Shown here: positions 23,248 through 32,354 of the stretch, piece by piece
How positions within the stretch are numbered: position 1 is the first letter of the stretch
Layout of the letters: the number at the start of each line of letters is the position of its first letter
DNA from: Tenacibaculum haliotis
GTDB taxonomy: Bacteria; Bacteroidota; Bacteroidia; Flavobacteriales; Flavobacteriaceae
Length of the DNA stretch: 56,534 nt
Assembly (NCBI RefSeq): GCF_025215075.1
Contig: NZ_JAOBTH010000024.1
Coordinates: 138,527-195,060, forward strand
Direction of reading: 5' to 3'
Notes under the pieces: model-generated
What the model saw: only the letters and a program-made list of their open reading frames with translations
What the model was told of the DNA's origin: nothing
Databases searched by the model: none
Position numbers and translations under genes: made by a program

Positions 23248-23460
23248 TTATTTTAAAGTTAATAGTTTTATGTTTTTTTTAAAAGCTTCAATTGTAGATT
23301 CATAGCCCTTTATCTCTAATCCTATTTTATTACCACATTGCATTAAGCCAAGCATAGTTGTACCTTGCTTTGTAGTACCACTATATTCTCTTAATTTTTC
23401 TAATGAATAATTACTATTGTAATATTTTAGAATTGTGTGTGAATATTTTTTATTTTTCAT
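23248..23460 (-). CDS. small protein of unknown function
   Basis: 70 residues with no signal peptide. It starts two bases after the stop of the broken gene upstream, so both were probably one transcript. The segment TTMLGLMQCGNKIGLEIKGYE (residues about 34-54) predicts strand-turn-strand. No family recognised. Confidence 0.45.
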   Translation of the reverse strand: MKNKKYSHTILKYYNSNYSLEKLREYSGTTKQGTTMLGLMQCGNKIGLEIKGYESTIEAFKKNIKLLTLK

Positions 23461-23462
23461 AG

Positions 23463-24381
23463 TTACTCATACGATTTTACAGTTATGCTAAACATTGCAT
23501 TATAAATTGAACGTTTTATTTTTCTATTATCATTTTTTACAGAATTAATAAACCAATCGTATTCATTTTGCCATGGACTACCATTAAAACTTCGCCAAGT
23601 ATTTTTTCCTTCAAGATATTCTGTGCCTTTATAACAAAGTATATTACCGTAATTATTTACAATTTTATTATCATCAATTTTTATACCTATAACTTCTAAT
23701 ACTATAAAAATACCATTTAAAGGTAATTCAATGTTATAATTAGAAATATCATATTTTATATCTCCATTTTTTTCAATTGTAACTATAATATCATCATTAA
23801 TTATTGGATTATTTGGTTCTTTTGTAAAAGAATTTACATCATATAGTTGTAAACGAGTAACTACCCTATTTTTTATTTTTGTTCTATAGATTGGAGTTTT
23901 GTAGGATACAATTAAGTTTTTATAAACTAAATTTTCTATATATGTTTTTGATTTATATGTATTATTAGGTATATATACAGCTATTTTTGATGCGGTTGAA
24001 AGAATACATTGTCTGTAATTTGATTTATTTTTTAGAATACCTAGTTTTTGTAACTTGTAATTTGTGTTTTTTAATTTTGAAACAATTGTAATTTCATATA
24101 AAGAAACTGGGATAGATTCGAGAAATATATTTTCATTTTTATTTAATAGTAATTTCTATTGATTTATATCCTAAAGCTGAAAAAATTAAAGTATCTGATT
24201 GTATTAATGTATGCGGAATTTCAAAATAACCATCAGTATTTGAATAAAACCCTATTTTGTTGTTTTTTTCATAAATATTTACAAAAGATAAAGGTTCAAG
24301 ATTTGATTTATCTAATATTCTATTTTGACTATAAATAGTATTTGAAATAAAGACTATAATTAATATTTGTTTTAAAAACAT
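23463..24381 (-). pseudogene. carboxypeptidase-regulatory-like secreted protein, split by a frameshift
   Basis: An 80-residue N-terminal part (24139-24381) has a signal peptide (MFLKQILIIVFISNTIYSQ) and a carboxypeptidase-regulatory-like beta-sandwich (PLSFVNIYEKNN, NTDGYFEIP, FSALGYKSIEITIK). It stops at TAA, 24139-24141. In the -1 frame a long open stretch continues straight on (from about 24137 to the stop at 23463-23465, some 224 residues, starting NENIFLESIPVSLYEI). It has no ATG near its head. The join fits such proteins, so one base seems lost in the A-rich run TTAAATAAAAATG. It could be a real frameshift mutation, an assembly error or programmed frameshifting. Confidence 0.75.
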
Positions 24382-24530
24382 AAACTTAAGATTGTCAGCG
24401 TGTTGGTGTATGAAAAGTAGCAGAATAAAAACACTATTATTCTCAGTTTTAAAATAAAGTTAGCAGAAAAGCATGAACTTTGTAGTTTACACTTAACTGC
24501 TATTTTTTATATACCGTGTTGTGGTTTGTA

Positions 24531-25022
24531 TTATTTTCGGTTTACTTTAAATCCTCTTGTTCCTGAATAAGTCCAGTTAACATCATATTTCAAAATCTTA
24601 TCTTCATATTTCTCTACGACAAAGGTTTTGAAATAATTATGATTTTGAGTTAAAGGCATTGGAGGTTGATTTTTTTTATTTTTCCAATACTTGTCTTCTT
24701 TTAATTTTTGTTTCCTAAATTTAAATTCTTCGTTAGATAATTCATAAGCGTTGGAAAGTTCAATTTTTTTTAGATACTTAATATTACAAGTGTCTATTTT
24801 ATTAATTTTTTTAGAAAATTTAAATCTTTCTCCTTTAATATAAAAATGTATTTCTTCTTTTGATGTTGTTTTTTTATCTGTTTTAGGATTAAAAAGTATA
24901 TATTTTATTGGTTTTAAATGTTTTTTCCCTCCTTTATTAAATGAAAAATACTCACTTTCTTTTTCTTGAGAATAGGATAAAATAGTAATGCCCATTAATA
25001 AAATTAAAAATATTTTTTTCAT
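24531..25022 (-). CDS. small secreted protein following the lipoprotein protease
   Basis: 163 residues. The signal peptide is MKKIFLILLMGITILSYSQ with cleavage near residue 19. The rest is very Lys-rich and predicts mixed strands and a helix (SNEEFKFRKQKLKEDKYWKN, about 96-115). It starts two bases after the stop of the lipoprotein gene, so the pair is one transcript. No family recognised. It could be a partner, substrate or inhibitor of the protease; this rests on position only. Confidence 0.6.
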   Translation of the reverse strand: MKKIFLILLMGITILSYSQEKESEYFSFNKGGKKHLKPIKYILFNPKTDKKTTSKEEIHFYIKGERFKFSKKINKIDTCNIKYLKKIELSNAYELSNEEFKFRKQKLKEDKYWKNKKNQPPMPLTQNHNYFKTFVVEKYEDKILKYDVNWTYSGTRGFKVNRK

Positions 25023-25024
25023 AA

Positions 25025-26488
25025 TTAGTTGCAGTTTGAAGTTCCGTTAAAAAAATACTGATTCAATACATCAATTATTGCTTGTTGCTCAGAAGAAGTT
25101 AAATTTTGCCAAGCAACTGTACTTTGATTATTTTCTATTTCTCCTAATCCAGCCCAAGCAACTGATTCATAAGTTGAACGAGAAAGACGATTATTATCAA
25201 AATCTTGTATAATATCTGCGATTGTATTTATATAATGACTTGCCATCATATTGTGATTCCAAGTTGGTTGCCACCTTTCAACATAATAGTCATATAAGCC
25301 AGGGAAGTTGTCTTTTAATGAATTAATATAATTTTCAGCCTCTTGTTGAGTCATAGTACTGGTGTTTAGGTCACCACGCTGAGCAGCAGATAACATTTTT
25401 CTGAAAATTTCGGCATGGACTATTTCATGCGCAAGTGTTGTAGCAGCACCTAAATCTGATAAATTTAATAATCCATTTTCATTTATTTGAATTTCTGTTA
25501 CATAATTTACAGGAGGCTGTGTTTCCCCATAGACTCCAGAACCTAAACTATTATTTATAGTTAGTTTTAAATGACTTACAGGAAAATCTCCATCAAAATT
25601 CTGAATCATATTTTTAAAATTAGAATTTGAAGAGTTTAATTTATTATATATACAATCTGCTTTTCCTGTTAGCTCATTAATAATCTGGTCTTCTTCTACA
25701 CAATTCCCATTATTATCTAAGATATAGTTATCCCCACAACTAGGAGTATACCAATTTCCTCCGCCTCCAGTAAGGTCATTATTATTTATGTTATCATCAC
25801 CACTGTTAAAATCATCGTTTAAAAAATCTATAGGTTCATACCATGAATTTCCATTGCTTCCAGAACCACCTGTTTCTATACTTGCATTTAAAGCTACACA
25901 AGGTACTAGCATGACCATAGGCTCATCACTGTTTTCTAAAAACCATTGAAGGTATTCTATATCATAACAATCATAATCACTAGATGATCTAGCTTGTGCT
26001 ATATTAGGAGTTTCTTTTACAATATATTTTTCTTCTTTTTCCCCATTTTTATAGTTGTAAAACTCCGTAAGTTCACCTTCTTTAGTATGAATGAAGATTG
26101 TACCAGAAAATATTTTTGGACTATTATCATTATCATAAAGTAAGGTTATAATTCTATTATCAATTGCTCCATCTACTTTTATAGAAGCCACAAAAGATTT
26201 TGCTTTAGTAGTGTTTAATTGTATTGGAGAATAAAGTAACTCAGTATTTTCTTTATAATATTCTTCTTTAGAGTTATTCCAATCAATTCTATCCATAAAA
26301 GTGTTAGATTCTCCTCTAGCACTAAAAGAATTGTTATTGTTTAATAAAAATGTTTTTGATTCTGAAATTGTAGGTATAGATGTGCTATTTTCTATAAGAT
26401 TAATATCGTTTTCACAATTTGTAAAGAGTAAGGTAATCCCTAAAAAGAATATTCGAAGTTTAATAAGGTCAATTTTTTTGTTTTTCAT
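25025..26488 (-). CDS. lipoprotein with C-terminal HExxH zinc-protease-like domain
   Basis: 487 residues. Lipobox LLFTNC with Cys25 and acidic residues after it, typical of Bacteroidota surface or outer-membrane lipoproteins. Residues 26-200 are an unknown polar region; about 205-260 form a Gly/Asn/Asp-rich linker. The C-terminal 220 residues contain ATTLAHEIVHAEIF (HEIVH at about 351-355) and a downstream NHNMMASHY segment (about 412-420) that may give the third metal ligand. This layout recalls toxin-like or scavenging metallopeptidases at C-termini of Bacteroidota lipoproteins. The family is not identified and activity is inferred from the motif only. Confidence 0.7.
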   Translation of the reverse strand: MKNKKIDLIKLRIFFLGITLLFTNCENDINLIENSTSIPTISESKTFLLNNNNSFSARGESNTFMDRIDWNNSKEEYYKENTELLYSPIQLNTTKAKSFVASIKVDGAIDNRIITLLYDNDNSPKIFSGTIFIHTKEGELTEFYNYKNGEKEEKYIVKETPNIAQARSSSDYDCYDIEYLQWFLENSDEPMVMLVPCVALNASIETGGSGSNGNSWYEPIDFLNDDFNSGDDNINNNDLTGGGGNWYTPSCGDNYILDNNGNCVEEDQIINELTGKADCIYNKLNSSNSNFKNMIQNFDGDFPVSHLKLTINNSLGSGVYGETQPPVNYVTEIQINENGLLNLSDLGAATTLAHEIVHAEIFRKMLSAAQRGDLNTSTMTQQEAENYINSLKDNFPGLYDYYVERWQPTWNHNMMASHYINTIADIIQDFDNNRLSRSTYESVAWAGLGEIENNQSTVAWQNLTSSEQQAIIDVLNQYFFNGTSNCN

Positions 26489-26557
26489 AGTTGTTGAATT
26501 TAAAGATTAATATTCAATTTTTGTTATTAACTAGCTGTAATCTTTTAATTAAGTTGG

Positions 26558-26745
26558 TTATCCACAATTTCCAACACGGTCTCTACCTGTTGGTTTAGAA
26601 CCAAAGTTTATCCAAAAGCGATAACTATCGCATACTTCAATTGCATAACATGAGTTTCCTTCCCCATCTACAATTGTCTTTACCTCAAAATTTACCGCCT
26701 TCAAGGTTTTCTAGTTTGTTTACTGATAATTCTTATATAATTTTT
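26558..26745 (-). pseudogene. decayed double-glycine-leader peptide gene
   Basis: In one minus-strand frame the DNA reads ELSVNKLENLEGGKF and then stops; this is the double-glycine leader pattern of Bacteroidota secreted peptides (L-x-x-L-E-N-L-x-G-G). In the next frame the sequence goes on as VKTIVDGEGNSCYAIEVCDS and ends in GRDRVGNCG before a TAA at 26558-26560. The upstream part (KKLYK) lies in yet another frame. No intact ATG-to-stop version exists, so at least two frameshifts broke it. The Cys residues in the core fit a bacteriocin-like or modified peptide. Confidence 0.6.
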
Positions 26746-26830
26746 TAGAATTTAAAGATAAAATAAAATTTCTTATTTTTATTTGAAGGATAAATACGTA
26801 AACCTTTTCTATCTAGGCCTAATTTGATAG

Positions 26831-27451
26831 CTAACTAAAATTCATTTCCATAACCATAGTAAATACTAACCATAATAGAATGCTTAAACCATATGTTCTT
26901 GCAGTGATTGAAAATGCTCTACTATATTTAATCTTTATAATTTTTTGTATGCCAATTGCTAACAATGTTAATATCATTAATTGTCCTAAATTTATACTTG
27001 TTAATGATAATTCAATCCAAGGTGCTGTTTTCTCATCATTTATATAATTGGCTAGATTTAATTTTTCAGAAGCAGTGTTTATAGAACCCATTGTAAATGT
27101 CCAGCTATTTAACTTTATAATAATAATTACTAAAAACTGATATATTATAACAGCTAAAAAGATAAAGACTACTAAATTTAATATATTCCTGAAACTCGTT
27201 TTAATTTTGAAATACAAAAAACCAATATTTAGGCAAATAAACATCCCTAAACTTTGTAGAAATAGAATAACAAAATTTTCAATTATATATGATTTAAATT
27301 GTTCAATCTCATTATTGATAACCTCATTTTTAACTTCAATTGTTGTGTATTGAAACATATCTTCTATATATGACGTTATTAAATAATATTGTAACCCAAA
27401 AACTGTAATAACTAGTACTAAAATCAGTATGTTTATGTGTCTTCTTTTCAT
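26831..27451 (-). CDS. multi-pass membrane protein, unknown
   Basis: 206 residues with about five membrane helices (residues about 8-28, 58-82, 88-112, 148-168 and 180-203). A polar extracellular or periplasmic loop follows helix 1 (YIEDMFQYTTIEVKNEV). It lies directly upstream of the decayed double-glycine peptide on the same strand, so it might have been its immunity or transport partner, though it has no ABC or peptidase motif. No family is recognised with confidence; the arrangement resembles Yip1-type proteins only loosely. Confidence 0.55.
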   Translation of the reverse strand: MKRRHINILILVLVITVFGLQYYLITSYIEDMFQYTTIEVKNEVINNEIEQFKSYIIENFVILFLQSLGMFICLNIGFLYFKIKTSFRNILNLVVFIFLAVIIYQFLVIIIIKLNSWTFTMGSINTASEKLNLANYINDEKTAPWIELSLTSINLGQLMILTLLAIGIQKIIKIKYSRAFSITARTYGLSILLWLVFTMVMEMNFS

Positions 27452-27762
27452 TTTTTGTGTCTGTTTCTCTAGACTTGTTGCCTACTTATGATAAAAAGAA
27501 GTAGGATTTTTATTAAAATAAAATATTTTATGGTTGTAAATTTTACAATTAATATGTTATTAAGGTTTTGAAATGTTAGTTAGGAACCAAGTAATAATTA
27601 TATTAGTTTTTTATTTGTTTAGTGATTAGTATTTGTACAATGAGATTTTTTTTAATGAGTATAATTATTACTTCTACAAACATACAGTTCAAACATACAG
27701 TTCAAACATACAGTGCACAATACCCAATCCCCCTATTTGTTTGTTAGGGGTGTTGGGTAGTC

Positions 27763-27782
27763 AAATAGGGTTAACCCTATTT
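27763..27782. repeat. perfect 20-bp palindrome
   Basis: AAATAGGGTT followed by its exact reverse complement, with no loop, then a TTTTG run on the right. It sits 3 bp after the large hairpin. It could be a protein-binding dyad or a rightward terminator. Confidence 0.7.
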
Positions 27783-27845
27783 TTGTTAACTTTTCTTTAA
27801 CACTTGTTGTTGCGTTACTAGTAAGGTGGTAAGAAATTTATATAT

Positions 27846-27880
27846 AAAAAAATCCGAAGTTATTAGCTTCGGATTTTTTA
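27846..27880. terminator. bidirectional terminator after the carbonic anhydrase gene
   Basis: ATCCGAAG pairs with CTTCGGAT, flanked by A residues on one side and six T residues on the other. It lies 20 bp after the carbonic anhydrase stop on the minus strand. Confidence 0.85.
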
Positions 27881-27899
27881 GTTTAAAAATTATTATAGT

Positions 27900-28535
27900 T
27901 TATAGTAAAGTTACTTTTCCGCTACTAATGTGGTAAACTCCACCAACAATTTTAATTTCTCCACTTTCTTCCATTTCATTTAAAATAGGACTTTTCTCTC
28001 TAATTCTCTGAATGGTTAACTGTACATTGTTTTCAATTGTTCTGTCAACAAACTCATTGTTAGAAGAGTTATGATCTCCAGAAATTTCTTCAGTAGATTT
28101 TTTTACTGCAGGCTGAATATTGTTTAACATTGATGTTATGTTTCCTAGTTCTACGTGATCACAAGCGGCTTTTACAGCTCCACAACTTTCGTGACCCAAT
28201 ACAAAAATTAATTTGCTTCCTGCAACTTTACATGAATACTCCATGCTTCCTAAAATATCTGTATTTTCGAAGTTTCCTGCTACACGAGCAACGAAAACAT
28301 CACCAATAGTTTGATCGAAAATTAATTCGACAGGAACTCTAGAATCTATACATGAAAGCACAATTGCTTTAGGATGTTGACTATCTGTTGTTTGATCAAT
28401 CAACGCTTTATGATCTATTGTGTGAACTTCATCTCTAATAAAACGAGAGTTTCCTTCAATAAAATCTTGTAACACAATCATTGGTGTTAATTTGTCTTGA
28501 GCGTCTTTTGTTATTGCTTTATTTCTGTGTGGCAT
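27900..28535 (-). CDS. beta-class carbonic anhydrase
   Basis: 211 residues. It interconverts CO2 and bicarbonate in the cytoplasm. The zinc ligands are Cys62 (in SCIDSRVP, with the Asp64/Arg66 dyad), His115 and Cys118 (GHESCGAVKAA). The length is usual for the bacterial beta class. The gene follows a SulP transporter after only 14 bp, so the two are co-transcribed. This points to coupled bicarbonate uptake and CO2 hydration, as in other SulP/carbonic anhydrase pairs. A strong terminator closes the operon. Confidence 0.95.
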   Translation of the reverse strand: MPHRNKAITKDAQDKLTPMIVLQDFIEGNSRFIRDEVHTIDHKALIDQTTDSQHPKAIVLSCIDSRVPVELIFDQTIGDVFVARVAGNFENTDILGSMEYSCKVAGSKLIFVLGHESCGAVKAACDHVELGNITSMLNNIQPAVKKSTEEISGDHNSSNNEFVDRTIENNVQLTIQRIREKSPILNEMEESGEIKIVGGVYHISSGKVTLL

Positions 28536-28549
28536 AATTTAATTTTTTT

Positions 28550-30412
28550 TTAATTTTTATTTGATACATTTAATTTTACCCATGAAAGGCAATCGTTAAA
28601 GGTGTCGAAAATATGATCTTCAGATATTAAATCAGGAATCATATCAATACGTTCCATCATATAACGAGGTTGTTTTAATACATCTACCAATAAAACGGTT
28701 ACGCCGCTTTTTTCTAAATCTACTAACATATCTTCTAAAGCATATAACCCAGATTGATCTATATACTGCATTCTTCCCATTCGAATCACTACTTTCGATG
28801 CCGTGTTAGGAATTTGTTTTGCCAATGCTTGAAAATCGCTTGTTGAACCAAAAAATAAAGGGCCTTTAATATGCTTGATAAAAACTTCTTCTTTTAATTC
28901 TTTCGGAAAGTCTTTTTCATCTGCCCAAGCTTCTTCATTTAATGATTTTACATCAGAACGTTCGGCAGTTAAATCACCAATTTTCTTCATAAACATTAAC
29001 GAGGCTATTACTAAACCAATACCCACGGCGTACACTAAATTCCAAAAAGTAGATAATAGTAATACGACGATCATAATGATTACTTCTGAACTTACTTTAA
29101 AAGGTCCGATTTTAGCATCACGAGGTAAATTAGGAATTGCTTTTAAACCTTTATAATCCATTACACCAATACCTACAGTAATTAAAATACCAGCTAATAC
29201 GGCAGCAGGAATTTTAGAAGCAATAGGGCCTAAGCCTAACAAAATTACTAATAACATAACACCAGCTACCATACCTGATAGTTTTGTTTTACCACCAGAA
29301 TTGATGTTTACAACGGTTCTAATAGTTGCTCCTGCTCCAGGGATTCCTCCAAAGATTGCAGCAACACTGTTACCAATACCTTGCCCTATTAATTCTTTAT
29401 TAGGTTTGTGCTTTGTTTTAGTCATATTATCCGCAACTACTGAGGTTAATAATGAATCAATTGCACCTAATAACGATAATGTTAATGCTGTAAAAATATA
29501 AGGCGTGATACTTGAGATACTAAAATTAGTGAAAATATCCATATTTGGAATCGGAAATCCTCCTGGAATTTCTTCGATAGGACGATAGTTTAAACTAAAA
29601 CCTAAGGCGATACTTGTCATTACAACCAAGGCAACTAGTGTACTTGGTACGGCAGTGGTAACTCGTTTAAAGCCGTAAATAATAATAATAGTTCCCAGTG
29701 CTAATAATAATTCTAACCAGTTGATATTGCTTAAAGCTCTTGGTAATACTTTTAGGGCACCTAAAGCACCAGAAGCTTCTTTACCAGCTAACGTTTTACT
29801 TTCTTTTAAAATATCAGCTTGCGTAGTAGCCTCAGATCTTTTAATGGTTTCTCTAAAATCTTCTAAAACTAAAATACCTTCACCTGCTTCTTCTTTTAAG
29901 ATGTTTTCTAAAATTAGCTCTTCTGCTTGCGGTTTAAACTGTTCTACAAATTGTGCGTCTTCTTTGGCGTAATAACCTACAGAAGGTAAAATTTGAGTGA
30001 TCAGAATAATCAATCCAATAGCAGTCATAAAGCCTGATACTACAGGATAAGGAATGTAACGGATGTATTTTCCTAAACCTAAAATACCTAATAAAATTTG
30101 AAATAATCCTGCTAGTAAGAATACAGTTAAAATGGCAGGCATAGCTTTATTAATATCACCATCATTGGCTGCTAATATACCAGCAACAACAACCATACTT
30201 ACGGCTGTCATTGGGGCAGTTGGTCCAGATATTTGCGTATCTGTACCCCCAAAAAGGGCAGCAAAAAAGGCAATAAAAATTGCACCATATAAACCAGCAC
30301 TTGGCCCTAATCCTGAAGATACTCCAAAAGCTAATGCTAAGGGAAGTGCTACAATTCCGGCAGTAATACCACCAAATAAATCTCCTTTAAAATTTGAGAA
30401 TAATTTTTTCAT
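28550..30412 (-). CDS. SulP-family anion transporter with STAS domain (probable bicarbonate carrier)
   Basis: 620 residues. The SulP core starts at once (FKGDLFGGITAGIVALPLALAFG) and includes the GPTAPMTAVSMVV and GAGATIRTVVNINSGGKTKLSG signatures (about 65-77 and 357-378). An insertion of about 85 charged residues (about 148-232) splits the membrane domain and is absent from the second SulP in this window. A STAS domain occupies about 510-610 (RMGRMQYIDQSGLYALEDM). SulP proteins carry sulfate, bicarbonate or other anions; pairing with carbonic anhydrase favours bicarbonate, but substrate cannot be read from sequence. Confidence 0.9.
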   Translation of the reverse strand: MKKLFSNFKGDLFGGITAGIVALPLALAFGVSSGLGPSAGLYGAIFIAFFAALFGGTDTQISGPTAPMTAVSMVVVAGILAANDGDINKAMPAILTVFLLAGLFQILLGILGLGKYIRYIPYPVVSGFMTAIGLIILITQILPSVGYYAKEDAQFVEQFKPQAEELILENILKEEAGEGILVLEDFRETIKRSEATTQADILKESKTLAGKEASGALGALKVLPRALSNINWLELLLALGTIIIIYGFKRVTTAVPSTLVALVVMTSIALGFSLNYRPIEEIPGGFPIPNMDIFTNFSISSITPYIFTALTLSLLGAIDSLLTSVVADNMTKTKHKPNKELIGQGIGNSVAAIFGGIPGAGATIRTVVNINSGGKTKLSGMVAGVMLLVILLGLGPIASKIPAAVLAGILITVGIGVMDYKGLKAIPNLPRDAKIGPFKVSSEVIIMIVVLLLSTFWNLVYAVGIGLVIASLMFMKKIGDLTAERSDVKSLNEEAWADEKDFPKELKEEVFIKHIKGPLFFGSTSDFQALAKQIPNTASKVVIRMGRMQYIDQSGLYALEDMLVDLEKSGVTVLLVDVLKQPRYMMERIDMIPDLISEDHIFDTFNDCLSWVKLNVSNKN

Positions 30413-30692
30413 AAATAATGTTACTTTAAGTAGTTACTAATATAATTAATTATTAAAAAATAAAATGAGAAATTAGAATTTAAGTTGCTTTTACAAATGG
30501 TACTCCTCAACTTTTACGTTGTTTATTACCCCTAATGATTTAAACCATTTCATGGAATTTGCTTCGTTTTTAATTTGTAAACAACGAAACGTTTAATTTG
30601 TTAATTGCTGTTCTAATATCTGATTTAGTTAAATTTTCTTTGTTTCTGTTTCTGTGTAATAGGTGTGTTTTGTTTTTTCATAATGTTTTAAA

Positions 30693-32273
30693 TTAGGCTG
30701 ATTTAGGTCTTAGTTTGAAAAATTGAATAAAACTTGATGGATTTTCAGTAACACCTCGCTCTGAAATAAGTTTAATATCGATGTTTCTTTCTTTTGCTTT
30801 AAAAGCAAAGTCTTCTAGTATTTCAATAATATCATTGTCTAAGTACCTCGTTTTGGTTACGTCTAATTCTAATTGAGTATCTCTAGGTAGGCTATCTAAT
30901 TCTTTTAATATAGCGCCTTTATTAAAAAAAGTAACTTCTTCTGCTAATGTCATTTTTATCTTATGAAGACCATTACTTTTATCTTCGATATGTAAAAAGT
31001 GAGAATTTTGATAGCTTTTTATCAATATAACTACAACTCCTACAGCTAAACCTAACGAAATACCAGTTAATAAATCGGTAAAAATAATACCAAGAACTGT
31101 TATGATAAAAGGAATAAATTGTTTCCAACCTAAGGTATACATTTGTTTAAATAAAGCTGGTTTTGCTAACTTGTAGCCAACAATAAGTAAAATAGCAGCT
31201 AATACAGATAATGGTATTTTATTTAATAAATTCGGAATTAAAATTACTGATATTAATAAAAGTAAACCATGAATAATTGCCGACATTTTAGTTCTACCAC
31301 CAGATTGTATATTAGCAGAACTTCTAACAATTACTTGTGTTATAGGTAAGCCTCCAACTAATCCAGACAAGATATTTCCTGTTCCTTGAGCTAATAGTTC
31401 TCTGTTAGTTGGTGTAACATTTTTGTAAGGATCTAACTTATCCGTTGCCTCAACACAAAGTAACGTTTCTAAACTGGCCACTAGAGCTATTGTAAATGCT
31501 GTTACCCATACTGCCGGATTTGTAATGGCACTGAAGTTAGGAAGCGTAAATTGCGCTAAAAATGAAGTGACATCATCAGGAATAGGTACACTAACCAAGT
31601 GGCTGGCTTGTATTGAAAATAGTTCACTACCTTGGGTCGATACAAAATAAATAATACCAACAACTACAGTAACTAAAGGTCCTTGAATAAGTTTAAAAAT
31701 CTTTCCTTTTTTACTAAGAACTTTATCCCATAATAATAAAATAGCTAAACCTATAAATCCGATAATCATTGATCCTATAGTGATGTTATCGAAAATATTT
31801 AAAATAGCAGAAAAGGTGTTTTCGCCTGATGCTTCAATAAAACTATCAACACCTTGAGGTGCAGAATCATATCCGAAAAAATGAGGAATTTGTTTTAAAA
31901 TGATAATAATTCCGATACCTGTTAGCATTCCTTTAATTACTGATGAAGGAAAATAATAACCAATAATACCTGCTTTTAAGAAACCAAAAACAAGTTGAAT
32001 AGCACCACCTAAAACAACCGCGACTAAAAAGTTCTCATACCCACCTAAGTCACTTATTGCGGTTAATACTATTGCAGCTAAACCTGCTGCAGGACCACTA
32101 ACTCCTATTTTAGAACCACTTAAGGCTCCAACAACTGTTCCTCCTATAATTCCTGCAATTACACCAGAAAAAAGTGGGGCTCCACTTGCTAACGCAATAC
32201 CTAAACATAAAGGTAGTGCGACGAAAAACACCACAATACTTGCGGGGAAATCGTTTTTAATGTTTTTAAACAT
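30693..32273 (-). CDS. second SulP-family anion transporter
   Basis: 526 residues. N-terminal FKNIKNDFPASIVVFFVALPLCLGIALASG, then GSKIGVSGPAAGLAAIV (about 53-69) and a QVIVRSSANIQSGGRTKMS signature (about 314-332). A weak STAS-like end (residues about 430-520) has a TRYLDNDIIEILEDF segment. It lacks the insertion of the first SulP. It is 280 bp upstream of the first SulP, so it may have its own promoter but remains in the same direction as the carbonic anhydrase. Bicarbonate or sulfate transport is possible. Confidence 0.88.
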   Translation of the reverse strand: MFKNIKNDFPASIVVFFVALPLCLGIALASGAPLFSGVIAGIIGGTVVGALSGSKIGVSGPAAGLAAIVLTAISDLGGYENFLVAVVLGGAIQLVFGFLKAGIIGYYFPSSVIKGMLTGIGIIIILKQIPHFFGYDSAPQGVDSFIEASGENTFSAILNIFDNITIGSMIIGFIGLAILLLWDKVLSKKGKIFKLIQGPLVTVVVGIIYFVSTQGSELFSIQASHLVSVPIPDDVTSFLAQFTLPNFSAITNPAVWVTAFTIALVASLETLLCVEATDKLDPYKNVTPTNRELLAQGTGNILSGLVGGLPITQVIVRSSANIQSGGRTKMSAIIHGLLLLISVILIPNLLNKIPLSVLAAILLIVGYKLAKPALFKQMYTLGWKQFIPFIITVLGIIFTDLLTGISLGLAVGVVVILIKSYQNSHFLHIEDKSNGLHKIKMTLAEEVTFFNKGAILKELDSLPRDTQLELDVTKTRYLDNDIIEILEDFAFKAKERNIDIKLISERGVTENPSSFIQFFKLRPKSA

Positions 32274-32354
32274 ATACTTTATACTCTAAATAAAAATTTA
32301 GAATCTTTTTTAAATTGAAAATGAATGATTTTTACTATAATTTTTTTTGAAAAA

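Larger units (their letters stand above)
27452..27899. other. 448-bp non-coding block with direct repeats, hairpin and palindrome
   Basis: It holds three 13-bp direct repeats aaacatacagttc at 27678, 27691 and 27704 (the last ends tgc). A long hairpin follows at 27721-27759 (TACCCAA arms and an inner CCCCT/AGGGG stem), then a perfect 20-bp palindrome at 27763-27782 and a terminator at 27846-27880. No open reading frame of note. This may be the edge of the accessory insertion or the scar of a mobile unit. Confidence 0.65.

Noticed and set aside
26301..26510. Plus-strand 69-residue frame opposite the lipoprotein signal peptide.
   Set aside because: Shadow of the lipoprotein gene with no own features.
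27678..27716. The three 13-bp direct repeats as a CRISPR array.
   Set aside because: Repeats are short and adjacent with no spacers, and no cas genes are present.
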